A stretch of 64,000 nt of DNA from Pelargonium tetragonum (Eukaryota; Streptophyta; Magnoliopsida; Geraniales; Geraniaceae). Within the stretch, counting starts at the first letter, position 1. Every line of letters starts with the position of its first letter. The DNA lies in the NCBI GenBank assembly GCA_036897445.1, contig JAYMTL010000066.1, positions 1 to 64,000 of the forward strand, given 5' to 3'. The position numbers and the translations under genes are program-made. The notes beneath the pieces were generated by a model. The model did not search any database and was not told the origin of the DNA. It saw only the letters and a program-made list of their open reading frames with translations. Positions 49,040 through 60,260 of the stretch are shown in pieces.

Positions 49040-49135
49040 GACTTCATTACAAAAGTCCCTTTTTAGTGAAGCAGTAACCTGTGAAAGGAGTATCCGATAA
49101 GAGAAAGTTCACCCCTGAGCTATATCTAGACTTTT
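49040..49135 (+). repeat. Family P repeat, module P5 copy 2
   Basis: First part matches 43,206-43,285. The following AGTTCACCCCTGAGCTATAT (49,106-49,125) resembles AGTTTCACTCCTGAGTTAGG at 53,408, so P5 has a downstream extension shared with a third site. Confidence 0.55.
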
Positions 49136-49998
49136 ATAGGACACTAGTGCCTTTTTCAATACCTCAATTCAGTAAAAGTATGTATCTCTTTTATAGGGGG
49201 TTCATGTTCATACAACTTTTCTTGATTTTACATCTAAGGCTCGACTTTGATGTAACTGGATACCCTTTCTATAGCTAAATTTGAGTTTCTTGGTTTTCTG
49301 TAGTTGAAATTGAACAACGAAAAATGAAGCATTACCTCTTGACGAATTTTATACCCGTTTTTAAGAAAAAGGTAGTCGACGTATAGAATATAAAGTCTGA
49401 CTTTTTGACTCAAAGGGAGTGCTCTGAACCCGAAGCCTGGGAACCCAAGACATTAGCTAATAGTTACGCTTAGTATGAATTTATTTTAATATCTTTTTAT
49501 TACAAAAAAATTCATCCATAAATAAATAAAGTCCATAAGTCCTTCCAAGCTATCCCGTATATTAGAAATTTTATGTCTTTTTTCTTTACTTCGTATTTCC
49601 AAAACTTCTTTGAGATAAGCTTGTCTTGGGCAGCCCTTTTTTAAAAATGAGCTAATTGTAATCCAAATAAACCCATTAGAAACAAAGAAACAGACAGAAT
49701 AGAGTAGCTCAAGGAATTTCCAGTTTTAGCTAAGATAAGAGGGGTACAAAAGAGAAAAATTTTGTTTCTCTTTTTATATCCAGCGTCTCTTTTCTTTAGA
49801 ATTTAGAGTTGAGTATAGCCTATGGTGACCTATTTAGCACCCGATTTGACTATATCTTTTTGAATTGCTTTCTTATAGCCTTATAGACACTAGATTGGCT
49901 CCTTTTAACCGGATTAAGATACAACCCATTCATTTTTTTTGGAACTAGAACAACCCTTGAAGGATAGAGTAAAGAAAAGGGGAACTCTCCAAAATTTC

Positions 49999-50085
49999 TA
50001 CGAGTCTATGAAAAATCTTAATGTCACAAAGAAAACTAGCTTACTGAAAAAAGGCTAAAACAGGAAATTTGTTACGTATGTAATA
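49999..50085 (+). repeat. Family P repeat, module P6 plus inverted P7
   Basis: TACGAGTCTAT to AGGCTAAAACAGG matches 15,209-15,275. It is followed at once by TTTGTTACGTATGTAA, the near reverse complement of module P7, whereas elsewhere P7 lies in direct orientation. This shows local inversion within the family. Confidence 0.5.
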
Positions 50086-50471
50086 TCTTTCTCGTTTAAA
50101 AATCAAGCTTTCCTTTGCAAGACCCGGGCTTTGAAAACTTCTATCTCAGTCTAGAGAGCCCCACAAAAGAATGGAATTGGCCCGCTTGTAGATGCTGACC
50201 CTTTCATTTAATATAGAACTTTCTTGCTTTTATATATAGTTTAGAGCCCACGTTTACTAGGTAGGTTTCTTTAGAATTGAATGACTTCTAGGAGCTCCTA
50301 AACGGAACAGACTAAGTAAGGAGATTGTCTGTTAATTAATGAGCTTTCTAAATTTCTTTCAAATCCTTAAACAAGAGAGGTGCTCCTGCCCTTACCATAA
50401 TACCTGCATTCAGTCCTCAGTACCTTTTCCTTAAGAGATGCTACCTACGAGCCTGTAAAATATACTGAACT

Positions 50472-50552
50472 CTATACTTAAAAGAGGGTAAACTGAATTC
50501 TTATAGGAGAAAGTCTACCTCGTTTACTAATAAGGAAGCCGAAAAAATCAAA
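50472..50552 (+). repeat. Family P repeat, module P1 copy 2
   Basis: TATACTTAAAAG..AAACTGAATTCTTATAGGAGAAAG, CGTTTACTAATAAGG, GCCGAAAAAATC. Matches 42,106-42,192. Its right part and the following GAAACCGGAACCCTAGAATA match copy 3 at 53.7 kb. Confidence 0.65.
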
Positions 50553-50924
50553 CTTTGACTTGAGTACCCCGAAACCGGAACCCTAGAATAAAGATAAAAC
50601 TTCTTTTGTGTTTACTTGAGAGACTGCCTTCTTGACTTATCTTTATATTGGCTCTGCCTTGCCCACGAGCCTGACTAACTTTATAACTAGAAGAACTGGA
50701 GCTCTTTAATTAAAATGAACCGGAATCTATTATAGAAAGTCGCTCAGTAGGAAACTCATCTACTTACTCTTTCAAATTAGACTCCTTTACTAAAATGCAC
50801 AAGAAAGGAAAAGCCCCTATCGCTAAATCTACATTTCATATCTTGTTAACCGGGCAATCCCTTAAGGGTAGAATACCTGACAAGAGGAAAAACCCATACT
50901 CTCTACTTTATCTCTCTCAACTAA

Positions 50925-50985
50925 CTTGCTTCTGAACTAGACCTCTTTTTTGTGTACCCTATTTCCCTTTTAGTTTAGTTGCAGC
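50925..50985 (+). repeat. Family P repeat, module P2 copy, diverged
   Basis: CTTGCTTCTGAACTAGACCT, TGTGTACCCTATTTCC and TTTAGTTGCAGCC follow the order of the two better copies at 51,249 and 53,068 (CTGAACTCGACC ... GTCCACTATTTATTTGG ... GTTGC). Confidence 0.45.
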
Positions 50986-51216
50986 CCTTCCTACCCGGGT
51001 TTACCCGCTTGACTCCATTGACTTGAAATCCGGGGAATTCCTATCTTCGTCAAACCTATTAGAACAAGCCAATAAGAAACCTATCAAATGCAAATCGATT
51101 ATGAATGAAACCTAAGGAAAAGTTTAGGGATAAACCAAAGCATGCTCCTCAAGTGTTTATTAGACCTAGAATAGAAACCCCTTGATGAAATCTAGCTATC
51201 CCACCAAGGAAAACCC

Positions 51217-51336
51217 TAAGAGACTCCTAGAATCCCAAAACACTTCTAGACTTCGAATACCCTTCTAAGCTTGCTTCTCCAGAACTAAACTTTTGTATCC
51301 ACTCTTTATTTATTTGGTTTTTAGTTGCAACCAGAA
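51217..51336 (+). repeat. Family P repeat, module P2 copy 1
   Basis: Begins TAAGAGACTCCTAGAATCCC, then CTTCGAATACCCTTCT, AGAACTAAAC, GTATCCACTCTTTATTTATT and TGGTTTTTAGTTGCAACC. The second half matches 53,068-53,136 closely. Confidence 0.65.
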
Positions 51337-51509
51337 CTTTCCCACATAAAGCCTTATTGAAAGCCCGCGTCTGAATATCCCTACAAGAAGCTCTACTAAC
51401 CTAATTAGAGCCTACCAACGACTTCCTTAAAGGGCATATTCATGACACTTAAAAAGAACCCCTATTTTACTTTACCTAAAATCAATGTCTAAACCCCTCT
51501 CCAAAGGAT

Positions 51510-51585
51510 TCTTGGGGATATACCTTGCCTAAACTGACTCGCTTTACTTCCACCTTGGAAATAGAACCCTGTTCAGTAAAAACGT
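51510..51585 (+). repeat. Family P repeat, module P3 copy 2
   Basis: CTTGGGGATATACCTTGCCT and following bases. See the copy at 48,848-48,925. Order relative to P2 differs between the two places, so the modules have been rearranged. Confidence 0.6.
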
Positions 51586-53054
51586 CAAATTCAAGAATGT
51601 GAGATAAATTTTCAGTAAAAAACTTTCTATAGGAAATCTCTTTTAAGCTTCTAGACCCCTTATTTGAATTAGGAGTACTTATGAACCTGCATAACTTTCT
51701 CCAAAGCTATCCCAGATTTCTTCTTATTTAAGGGCTTCGCAACTTCTACTCTTTCCGAAACTCGGCCCCTGAATTCTGCAGCTCCTGACCTGAATAGCTT
51801 GTGCATACCCCCTTTCCCAAACCTGCTCTGTAACCTGTAACAAGGAATTCCCGCTTGTGAAACTCTTTATACCTTTAGACTGGATAGCCCTTTCATTCTT
51901 TCCTTTGAGATACTACTGCCCGCATTCATTTTAGTTAAATTACTTTCTTATAGTATCTGGAATCGGGAATCCTGTAAACAATAGAATGAACCTACTTAGA
52001 AAAAAAGGGACTCTATCCTATAAAATAGAAAACCGATTTACCTAGACTTCCTTCAGCGGTTAGAAAGCCTGGATTTAGCGTTTACCGGTGCTATTCCAAT
52101 AAAATTCTCCTAAAAGATCCCTTGACTTTATAAATAAGGAATTCTGATCCAACCTTGCTTAGCGGAACCCCTGACTTAATCCGAAACTGGAACCCTACTT
52201 CACTTCGAATTCTGGAAGACCCTACATTTTACTTACATTAGAAAACGTTTTATTTACTATAAATTCGCTTTATCAAGACACATTTCGGGCTCTTATTACG
52301 GATTTCCCAAGGTGTTCATATTTAGAATACCCACTAGCTTTATTAATTTGCTTTCTACACCTATTTCAGACTTTGGAATACCATACTTTTCGTGTCCTTA
52401 TTTACTCGGATTTCTCCCTTTTCTATAACAACTAGCTCAAACTAACCCCAGGCTAAGCGCCTACCCAGCAACTTCTTTTTCCGTTAGATCTACATCTCCA
52501 GACATTTGAGAATCTAACAGCGCGGGAAAAACTTCTTACCTTAGACTAGAGCAAGGAAAAAGAAAGCAAGATTTTCTCTACTACGTAGCTCTGAAAACAA
52601 ATTCACCAGCGACACACTCAGTTTCTTAATTGCATTACCTACACCTTTAAGGAACTCCCTCAATTCATTAGATGATTTAGAGAAGCCTACTTCCGTTTTT
52701 TTAGAAAGAGACTTGTACTTGTATTCTGTATCTCTATCTCTATCTTCGATACCTTAACTTTCCTAGCTGCCCTTTCTTTACAGCCCGACTCAGATTATCC
52801 CGTATTGAATTGAATTCTTTGACTTGCTTCATCAAAAGGGGCGCTTCCCTCAAACTTGTGCTCATTTCATTTATTAATTCTAGAACAAGGAAATTCCCTA
52901 CTACCACTATAAACCATAAACCTTTAGGCCTTTCTGAGAGCCAGCCCCGTGACTCTCTACCCCTCTTCTTATTAACCTATCTTCCCTATAAACTTTCACT
53001 TTAGAATGATCACTCTTTGGAGAACATTCAAATACAAGAAGTTAAGTTCCAATC

Positions 53055-53136
53055 CCAAACTTTCAAACTTTGAATACCCCTTCTGAACTCGACCTAATTC
53101 TTGCGTCCACTATTTATTTGGTTTTTTGTTGCCAAC
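53055..53136 (+). repeat. Family P repeat, module P2 copy 2
   Basis: CTTTGAATACCCCTTCTGAA, CTCGACCTAATTCTTGCGTC, CACTATTTATTTGGTTTTTT and GTTGCCAAC, matching 51,249-51,336 with two or three small gaps. Followed by AGAGTCAAAATTGACTGT (53,199-53,216), which recurs as AGAGTCAAGATTGACTGT at 54,221-54,238. Confidence 0.65.
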
Positions 53137-53198
53137 GGACCTGACTAGTGGATATCCTGTTACTTATTGACCTACCTGTTTAGAGTCAAAATTGACTG

Positions 53199-53216
53199 TA
53201 CCTTAATTTAATAATT
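53199..53216 (+). repeat. 18-base repeat with 54,221-54,238
   Basis: AGAGTCAAAATTGACTGT and AGAGTCAAGATTGACTGT differ at one base. AGTCAA...TTGACT is itself an inverted repeat, so each copy is a small palindrome-like site. Confidence 0.6.
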
Positions 53217-53701
53217 TAATAGAAGGACTTTCGATAAAGGGCCTTATGACACTAAACCCAGAAAGAGCAAGCCTATGAGAAAAAACTTAGAGTGTTCCTA
53301 CAAAGCTTAAAAGTTCCAATCAAGTCAAGCTAATAAAGAAGAATACGGATTCATTCAAACAGTGACAATGTTTTATACCTCCAACGTATAGAGTGATTTG
53401 ATCCTAAGTTTCACTCCTGAGTTAGGGCCTTTTTATCGACTTTTTATTTGCTTTGTGCTCCTCCTATGCCCCCTATACTCCTCCTACTTCAATGTACAAC
53501 CCCAAACCTAAAGGAACTCTTTTATAAAAACAAAAAGTTAGACTGGCTTACACCATCTCCAAAGCCGGAGGTAAACCCTCTACTTTATACTAGAAAACCG
53601 CCCCTGCAATATAAAAAGGGAAATCTCTGTTGAATTGAAACCAGCTATACCTTACGTGAACTCCCCGAGTTGAGTCCCAACGAAGAATTTCCAGTCAAAC
53701 C

Positions 53702-53790
53702 TAAGAGAAAAGAAGACCCCGTTTACCTAGTTATGAAACCCTACAACCCAAAACGGGAACCCTAGACTAGATAAAAAGGAACACCAAAAT
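53702..53790 (+). repeat. Family P repeat, module P1 copy 3
   Basis: AAGAGAAAAGAAGACCCCGT, TTACCTAGTTATGAA, ACGGGAACCCTAGACTAGAT follow the right-hand part of copy 2 (50,508-50,600), where the matching strings are GAGAAAG, CGTTTACTAATAAGGAA and CCGGAACCCTAGAATAAAGA. Confidence 0.55.
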
Positions 53791-54220
53791 TCCCTGAACT
53801 AAAGAATTTCCCATTAAAAGCTCGTTTAAAACAGAGGACAGGCTAAATAAATCGTACAAAACAAAATATCCATTATTAAGAAAGGGAAACTGAAAAAAAT
53901 TTCTATCTCAATCGAACCCAGAAAATCCTAGAGTTTCCTGTCAAAGCTGGTTTCAAAAGGAGTATCAAAACCTCTATCATCAGTCAAAGTCAAAGAGGGG
54001 TACTCTTAACACCAAGAAATCCAACTAGGAAATCTCTATACTTTCTTCTTAATAAAAATCCTTTTTCATTTATAGTGCTCGGGAAACCCTATATCTATCA
54101 TAAACCGACTAGCCCAGGCCTCTATTTGACCGATTTACAACCCATTCCCATTTCTAATGTCTTTTTAAGAACTTTCTTTAGTTTAGTGTTTAGAATCTTC
54201 TATCTTATATATATAAGTCT

Positions 54221-54238
54221 AGAGTCAAGATTGACTGT
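54221..54238 (+). repeat. 18-base repeat with 53,199-53,216
   Basis: AGAGTCAAGATTGACTGT. See the partner entry. Confidence 0.6.
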
Positions 54239-57165
54239 GTTTTATTCTACGAAACTGCTTACTGCTTAATTCCCTGCTTACAATTACAAAGAATGCCTAT
54301 CCGGTAATCCCTAAAGATAGAGCACCGCTGCAACAAGAGTAAGCGCCTCTTTGACTGACTCTACATACATATATCCCCAGTTTAGTGAATAAGCTAGCAT
54401 ATAATACCTTATAAATGTAGAAGTACCTGACAACAGGAAACTCACCAATTCTGAATTCAAAGAGTTTCTATCTCAAGACTGCGCCCTTACGGGGAACTTC
54501 TTCAAAAAGAAGACAAAAAAACTATCTAGAATGTCAACTATCCTGAGTTTCCCTACCCGACCTCTTTAGCACCAAGATTGACTATCTTCCTTTTTAAATT
54601 ACTTACTTCCATTTGCATTTGTACTTTATTCATAGAGGAGTCCTTTTTCTTAATACCAAACAAACGCTTTCTCTTCTTGCCTGGATTCCCTATAACTTGC
54701 TTAGAAAACTTCCCCTAGACTCATTCAGACCCTTGTGCTACTACTTCAGCTCAGCCCGCCTTTAGTAATTGAAACAAAGACAAAGGAAGATACCATAAAA
54801 ACAGGCTCCTCAAGAATTTCTTGTCAAAACCCATAAAAAGAAATAGGAAGGGTCGAGAAAGTCACGGATCCCTGTGTTTATAAATCCCATTAATCCGCAA
54901 GGTGGGACTAGACTAGATAAAGCTACCATAAAGCAATAGGACAATAAATAAAAAAACCTTTGTTGAAAAAACCCCCTTAAACTAAGCGGGCAGAACCCCA
55001 GTAGAATAAAATCATCCCTAAAACCCTTCTCTAAAATAAGAAAGTCCCATTGAAACCTGGTAGAGAAACAGAGGAACTTGCGCGAAAGTTCCCCTTTAAT
55101 AAACTTAAGGCCTTTCAAATCGAATTCTAATAAAAAAAACTTATTAGGGATAAGAATAAAACGTATTGCTAATGCTCTTTTTAGTTTAGGTACCGATCAA
55201 GTTCTTTTCCCTATGAGACCTCCTTAGCACCCACTTTACTAGGTTTCTTTGGAATTTCCTGAATTCACATTATAGATATTCGCTCTTTGTGAGTTAGCTA
55301 GATCCAGAATAGGCAAAAACCAGCACTCAATTGGAAGACCTACTATATTAAGTGAAGTGAAGCGGAAAAGCTATCCATAGACCTTGACCCTATACTTCTC
55401 TAAGAGAGGTTAAGCCCTTACCCTATTACAAGACTAGACTTACTAACACTGTAGTAAAAGTCAAACTTCACTAATAGCAAATAGCACTCATAGAATAAGA
55501 CACAAATCTAAAAGAAGCTTTAGCAGGAAAGCTAGGGCCCATAAGAGATTGACCCAGATTGAAGACTTTAAAAAGGCTAGTTGCAGGTTCAGTCAAAAAA
55601 CTCTGAAGTTTAGATCTATATCTGGAATCTCGATTCTCTGTACTTAGCTGCTGTTTCCCCATTAGGACCTACTCAGCATCAGTTTTGACTCTTTTTATTT
55701 AGATGATTTATTATGCTTCTTTTGAATTGAATGACTTTATATAATTTCTAGAAGATATTCCATACTTGTTTACTTGCCCTCTTTTAGAATCCCAAAGTCT
55801 CCGAGTTTCACCGAATTTAGCTTATCCACCTTAGCATCTTAGAAGTAGAACCCGAGAAAAGGACACCAGATCAAAGACTCTACCATTGATCAGAGTGAAA
55901 GGAACGAAGGAATACAAATCAAATGTAATTGCCCTAAAGTTACTCTCTGTTTAGAATATCAAAGATTTGGAGTTTGAGTAGTTCGTAGGCCCCCCTTACC
56001 TACGTGACTAGGTTTATCTCTTATATAGAATTTCCTAATAAATAAATAAAAAACTCAAGCACTACTATATTCTTAAAAAAGAGCCGTGACCCTGTTTTAT
56101 GCGACACCCGATCCCTAAAGGTCTTCTATCTCTTGTATAGTTTCTAACCAATGCAAGTGGTTATTCTACCCGCATTACGGGGACCCTGGAAAAACCCCAA
56201 TCTTCTTAGAAAACTAGATCCGAAAAGAATTTTATTTACGAAGCAGACTTTTTAATTATATACTGACATAAGAGAAGTCTCACCAGCGAGACCTCTTTTA
56301 GAAGAGGGCTTTCCAAGTTTCAAAAGCGACAATAAAAAAAAAGGTCCCCTTGGATATCTGCCAATATTAAACCGGAATTTTTTAGCTTCCAAAACCTAAA
56401 AAAAGGAGGCCTTTAAAAGAGAGATATCCAATTGTTATAAAAAGAAACTTTGAATTCTTTCTAAAGATAAAGAGTCAGAAGGGCTCCCCAACCAAGCTTT
56501 TTGAGGTTACGTGCTACTAGAGTAGAGTTTGATATCTAGAATTATAGAATAAAGCGTTTTCAATCTTATTCTTAAGGACACCTTTGCCGAGTCTATGACT
56601 GAATTTTGTTTCGTAATTCTAAGGGTTGCGGGTTTACGACAGATACTAAGCGGAACCCCCTTCTTAATTAAGGGCTGCTTTACAAAAAAGAGCAGAGATT
56701 CCTTTTGAATTAGCACGTTTAGGTAACTATTTTCTATCGAGGTAACCCTTAATTAATTGGAAGTTTGATTTTTGATGCTTGATCCACGGAAGCCTTACAC
56801 ACACTTGAAAATCTTTTTGCTGGTTTCTATTTTATTCTTAGTCTTGTACTATTTTGTTCTTCTAATCAGTAACTACTACTTTGAGTTTTAGTTAAGAACC
56901 TCCCTATGTGAAACTGGATAATGAGAAAAAAGCTTTCCATATATTCCTAAAATGGCTTTACCTGCTAGAAACATTGCTATCTGTTAAGGAACTCTAGGAG
57001 TTTTTACTGGGGTTCCTACGGGTTTACTGGTTCTGGTCTTAGTATCTATTCCTATAAGTACTTAAACTAGGTAGGGAAGCTGCCCTTTCAGGAGTTTGTT
57101 TACCCTGTCCTTTTTTTAATCCTTAAATAGGTAACAAACCTTACGAGTACATATAAAAGTCCTTC

Positions 57166-57195
57166 TTCCCGAAGGTAGCGTTAGCGGAGGAAGTT
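57166..57195 (+). repeat. GC-rich core element
   Basis: CCCGAAGGTAGCGTTAGCGG then AGGAAGTT. GTTAGCGGAGGAAG is nearly identical to ATTAGCGGAGGAAG in R1 copy 3 (37,264-37,277). Confidence 0.55.
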
Positions 57196-57591
57196 TTTTG
57201 TTTTTAGTAGTTTAAAACCTACATACATAATAGGCACACTTCTTCCTACTCTGACTTTTCTTTTGTATCCCCATTAGTACCTGTTCATAGCTCTTTGCAG
57301 TACTCCTCTTATCTATACAAATCTTCCTAAGGTTAAGGGACACTTCCTTTTAGCTAGGGATAGCTTACTGAAGGGATTCTATTAATAGTCAAAAATCTTA
57401 GAATTAGAAGAGTATTCCATTTCCATACAGTTAGAATTTCTATTGTATTCGTATTATTAGCAGTTACTTATGTATAAAGTGTAGTAAAATGTTTATAGTA
57501 TATCCCTCTTGCTTATACTCGGTAGTTACTGACATGGGAGGGGGAGGTTAGTGCCCTTAGAGTAACTTATAGTTAGTACAAAGTTGAGTTT

Positions 57592-57632
57592 TTCTTCCCG
57601 ACAGGAGGCACCCGAAGGCGTTGTAGGAAGTA
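57592..57632 (+). repeat. GC-rich core-like element, diverged
   Basis: TTCCCGACAGGAGGCACCCG then AAGGCGTTGTAGGAAGT. Shares the CCCGA..AGG and GTAGGAAG layout with the element at 57,166 but with reordered parts; membership of the family is uncertain. Confidence 0.3.
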
Positions 57633-58034
57633 TACGAGATCGAACACAGATACCTTATAAAAAGCTACAACTCCTAAATACCTTGTTTCAGAAACTGCTT
57701 TACTAAGCCCCGGATATTTACCTTTTAAAGTTTATCCGAGTGAATAAATTCTTATAAGACCTTACTCATTTATAGTAAAAGATTCTACATTTTATCAAAG
57801 ACTCCTGAAAACCTCGACTAAAGAAAGGGACTGACTTAACTTGTTACCGTACCTAACTTCTAGAATACTAAAACAAAAAAGGGTAAAGTTCTCCTTATAA
57901 AAAAGCACTTCTTTTTAGTTACTGATTACTAGAATATTGGAGTTTTGGGTATACTTGTTAAGGTAAACGGATTCTCTTGCTTTTTTGTTACTGGTATAGC
58001 GAGGACTCGACTTATTAGATAGATAAGAGGTAAG

Positions 58035-58070
58035 TTTCTTACTGTAGCGCCGCGAAGAGCGGGAAAGGCT
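58035..58070 (+). repeat. GC-rich core-like element, diverged
   Basis: TTCTTACTGTAGCGCCGCGA then AGAGCGGGAAAGG. CTTAC.GTAGCG...GAAG.GCGG matches the layout of the elements at 31,386 (minus) and 37,250. Confidence 0.35.
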
Positions 58071-59760
58071 TAATAGTATTAAGTATAGAAACCTTCTATC
58101 TATAAGATCGACAAAAAACTAAAAAATTTCATTTGACTTTAGTTATTCCTTAATTCCTAAAGAATATGGAATCAGAAACTTGGAAAAGAAAATCTACTTT
58201 GAATTTCATTCCCAACCTTTTCTTTTCTAAAATTCCCTGGACCGTGTTCCCTTTTCACTAGAAAGTAAAAAACGCAAAAGCAACCGAGAGCAGCCTCCCC
58301 TACCCTCACTAAAAAGACTAAAGTAAAGCAAGCAGAATATAAAGACTAAGATTGCTACAACTCCGGGTTAGGCTGGATAGCTTTAGTCTAGTTTTAACCT
58401 TACACTAGGAGCAATACCAGCAAGAAAAACTTTGACTTTAGCTCAATATCCAAATTCTTTACTTTATCCTGTTATTTGCTAACCTTCTTAGAACCTAGAT
58501 CTTAATCTAACTTTCCTCAGAGCTATACTTACATTAGACTCTGAAATAAACTTGTTGCTAGCGTTCCCTCTATCCTTGCCCAATAGCCTAATTGCAGCTA
58601 GGAGCTCCTTTGTAGTAAAAAAAGTTTTGCCTGCACCCTACCAGGGTTTGCTAAGAATTACTGCGTTAGATTAGAAGAACTTATAAATAAAAAGAAGGGA
58701 GGAGTTTAATGACATAAATCAGACATGGAGATATGGTAGCATTTACTAGAATCTATGATTTTCTTAGAGGCTTTGCAATAAGAAGCAGAAAAACCCTCTA
58801 ATATACCTATATCTCACCTCACCGGATACGTGTCAATGCCGGCAATCAAACTTACCTAAATTAGATAAGTAAATAACATTTTACGAAGAGTGATTTTTTG
58901 TAAATATTTGGCCTGAAATCCTAAAAATGGATTTCCTTTATCTTTTTAGCCATTAATCGCTCTTTGAAGTTAATAAGAGTTGTTCGAGAATAAAGTCCTC
59001 TAAGCTAGTGGTACTTTATTAGCGCGAATTGTGCTCGCTTAAGGCCCTTTTTCTAAGCACTTCTTTATGAAGTTCTAGTAAGTCTTGGTTTATTTACTCT
59101 TAAGAGTCCCAGGCTAAGGGGTTTCCGCAAAAAGCTATAAGTCATACTCATTTTTTGAGAGATATACCCTAAATTCTGAGGCGAAGAGGTAAATATTCGG
59201 AATTAGCTCAGAAATTGGACTCCTATTATTTGTAAGTTGAGTGTTCTATTTCGTACTATATAGCTAGCTCCTGGACTGAATCTGAGAAATCCCTCATAAG
59301 AAATTTTGAAATTCCAACCGGGGCTCCCTAAGTCTTAGTGTAGAAGCTTCCGAATTCTTTATTAGAGACTGGGATAACTCTTTCATTTTAGAGGAAGATG
59401 TTCTATGAAAAAAGGAGTTGGCCCAGCTATTTTTAGTATCCTATGTGTCCTTGATGCTTGGCATATAAAGAAAAGCGGCCTACATACTTATTATCTTACT
59501 TGTACAAAATGAGAGGCGACTCCTTTTGTTTTTTAGTTTGTAGCTAAAGTAAGGTACGAAGTGCTTCTATATTCAGCTCAGTTGACAAGCTAAAGGAGAA
59601 GCTTAAAAGTTTTTTGTCCTTGTAAGGAGATTCTATCTAGCAAGCAAATCAAGGTAATGTAATTAAAGAATTTGAACGGGTGGTAAATTGGCCAGATAGG
59701 GAAACACCCAACTCAGTACCTCAACAGCAGAAAATTGACATTATAGATAGTGGGAGTGGG

Positions 59761-59890
59761 TTGGTATTGTTTGCTGGAATGGAATATGTACCTTTTTTCT
59801 TTCTTTAACTTCTTGTGGGCTTTGGCTGGAGGAAGTCCTTGATTCAAGTATTCAAGTCAGGGGTTGCAAAGTCTGTTCCTGTGTTTCTAT
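59761..59890 (+). repeat. Q repeat, module Q3 (partner 38,736-38,840)
   Basis: TTGGTATTGTTTGCTGGAAT, GGAATATGTACCTTTTTTC, CTTGTGGGCTTTGGCT, CTTGATTCAAG and GTTCCTGTGTTTC. Its middle also matches 38,111-38,175. It directly precedes R1 copy 6. Confidence 0.55.
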
Positions 59891-59989
59891 TACTAAAGCT
59901 AAGCTAAATTAGGAGTAGATAGTGAATAAGTGTATACTAATTCGATATGAAATAGGTATAAAGATTTGTTTAGGTTGAAGGCAAGAGCT

Positions 59990-60260
59990 TGTCTCTTGTA
60001 TTCTGTCTTTATCAGTATAGAGGATGTAAACTATGCGTTGGATAGTATCTCCTGACTCAACCTTCAAGTTTAGGAGGTCATTGTAATGTATATGATAGCA
60101 CATAGAGTGTACAGGAATACACAAAACTTCTTCTACTTCTGGCCTAACTGACACTGATACGAATTCTGACTTACTGGACTTACCTGCTGCTTCTTAGTCT
60201 TCATACTCTTAATAATCTGTATTTTACTTGTTTTAGTTTTCTTATGATGAGCTATTATAA
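59990..60260 (+). repeat. R1 repeat copy 6
   Basis: CTCTTGTATTCTGTCTTTAT, GAGGATGTAAACTATG, then GACTCAACCTTCAAGTTTAG and GAGGT (60,054-60,078), which matches copy 2 at 23 of 25 positions. TAATGTATATG follows. At about 60,147-60,180 one frame reads TDTNSDLLDLPAAS, comparable to the acidic stretch in copies 2 and 4. 23 kb from the nearest other full copy, same strand. Confidence 0.6.

Larger units (their letters stand above)
48401..55900 (+). other. Long C-rich-strand block with family P repeats
   Basis: About 7.5 kb where plus-strand C clearly exceeds G in most of the sequence; in 48,841-48,900 I count 20 C and 6 G. Modules P1 to P6 recur in it in the same orientation, sometimes two or three times. 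Frames up to 102 codons (54,810-55,118, minus strand) carry no recognisable features. The block looks like an old amplified or rearranged repeat region, not a gene region. Confidence 0.55.
55901..59600. other. AT-rich spacer with GC-rich core elements
   Basis: No frame above about 70 codons. Contains three GC-rich core elements near 57.17, 57.60 and 58.04 kb (listed separately). No family P, Q or full R1 copy and no RNA gene recognised. Confidence 0.6.

Noticed and set aside
54810-55118. 102-codon minus-strand frame with hydrophobic stretches
   Set aside because: It runs against a C-rich block in which pyrimidine-rich or purine-rich strands give F/L-rich translations by composition; no family was recognised.
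56104-56115. ACACCCGATCCC, identical to a 12-base stretch of plant 5S rRNA
   Set aside because: Nothing on either side continues the 5S match; a 12-base identity is expected by chance.
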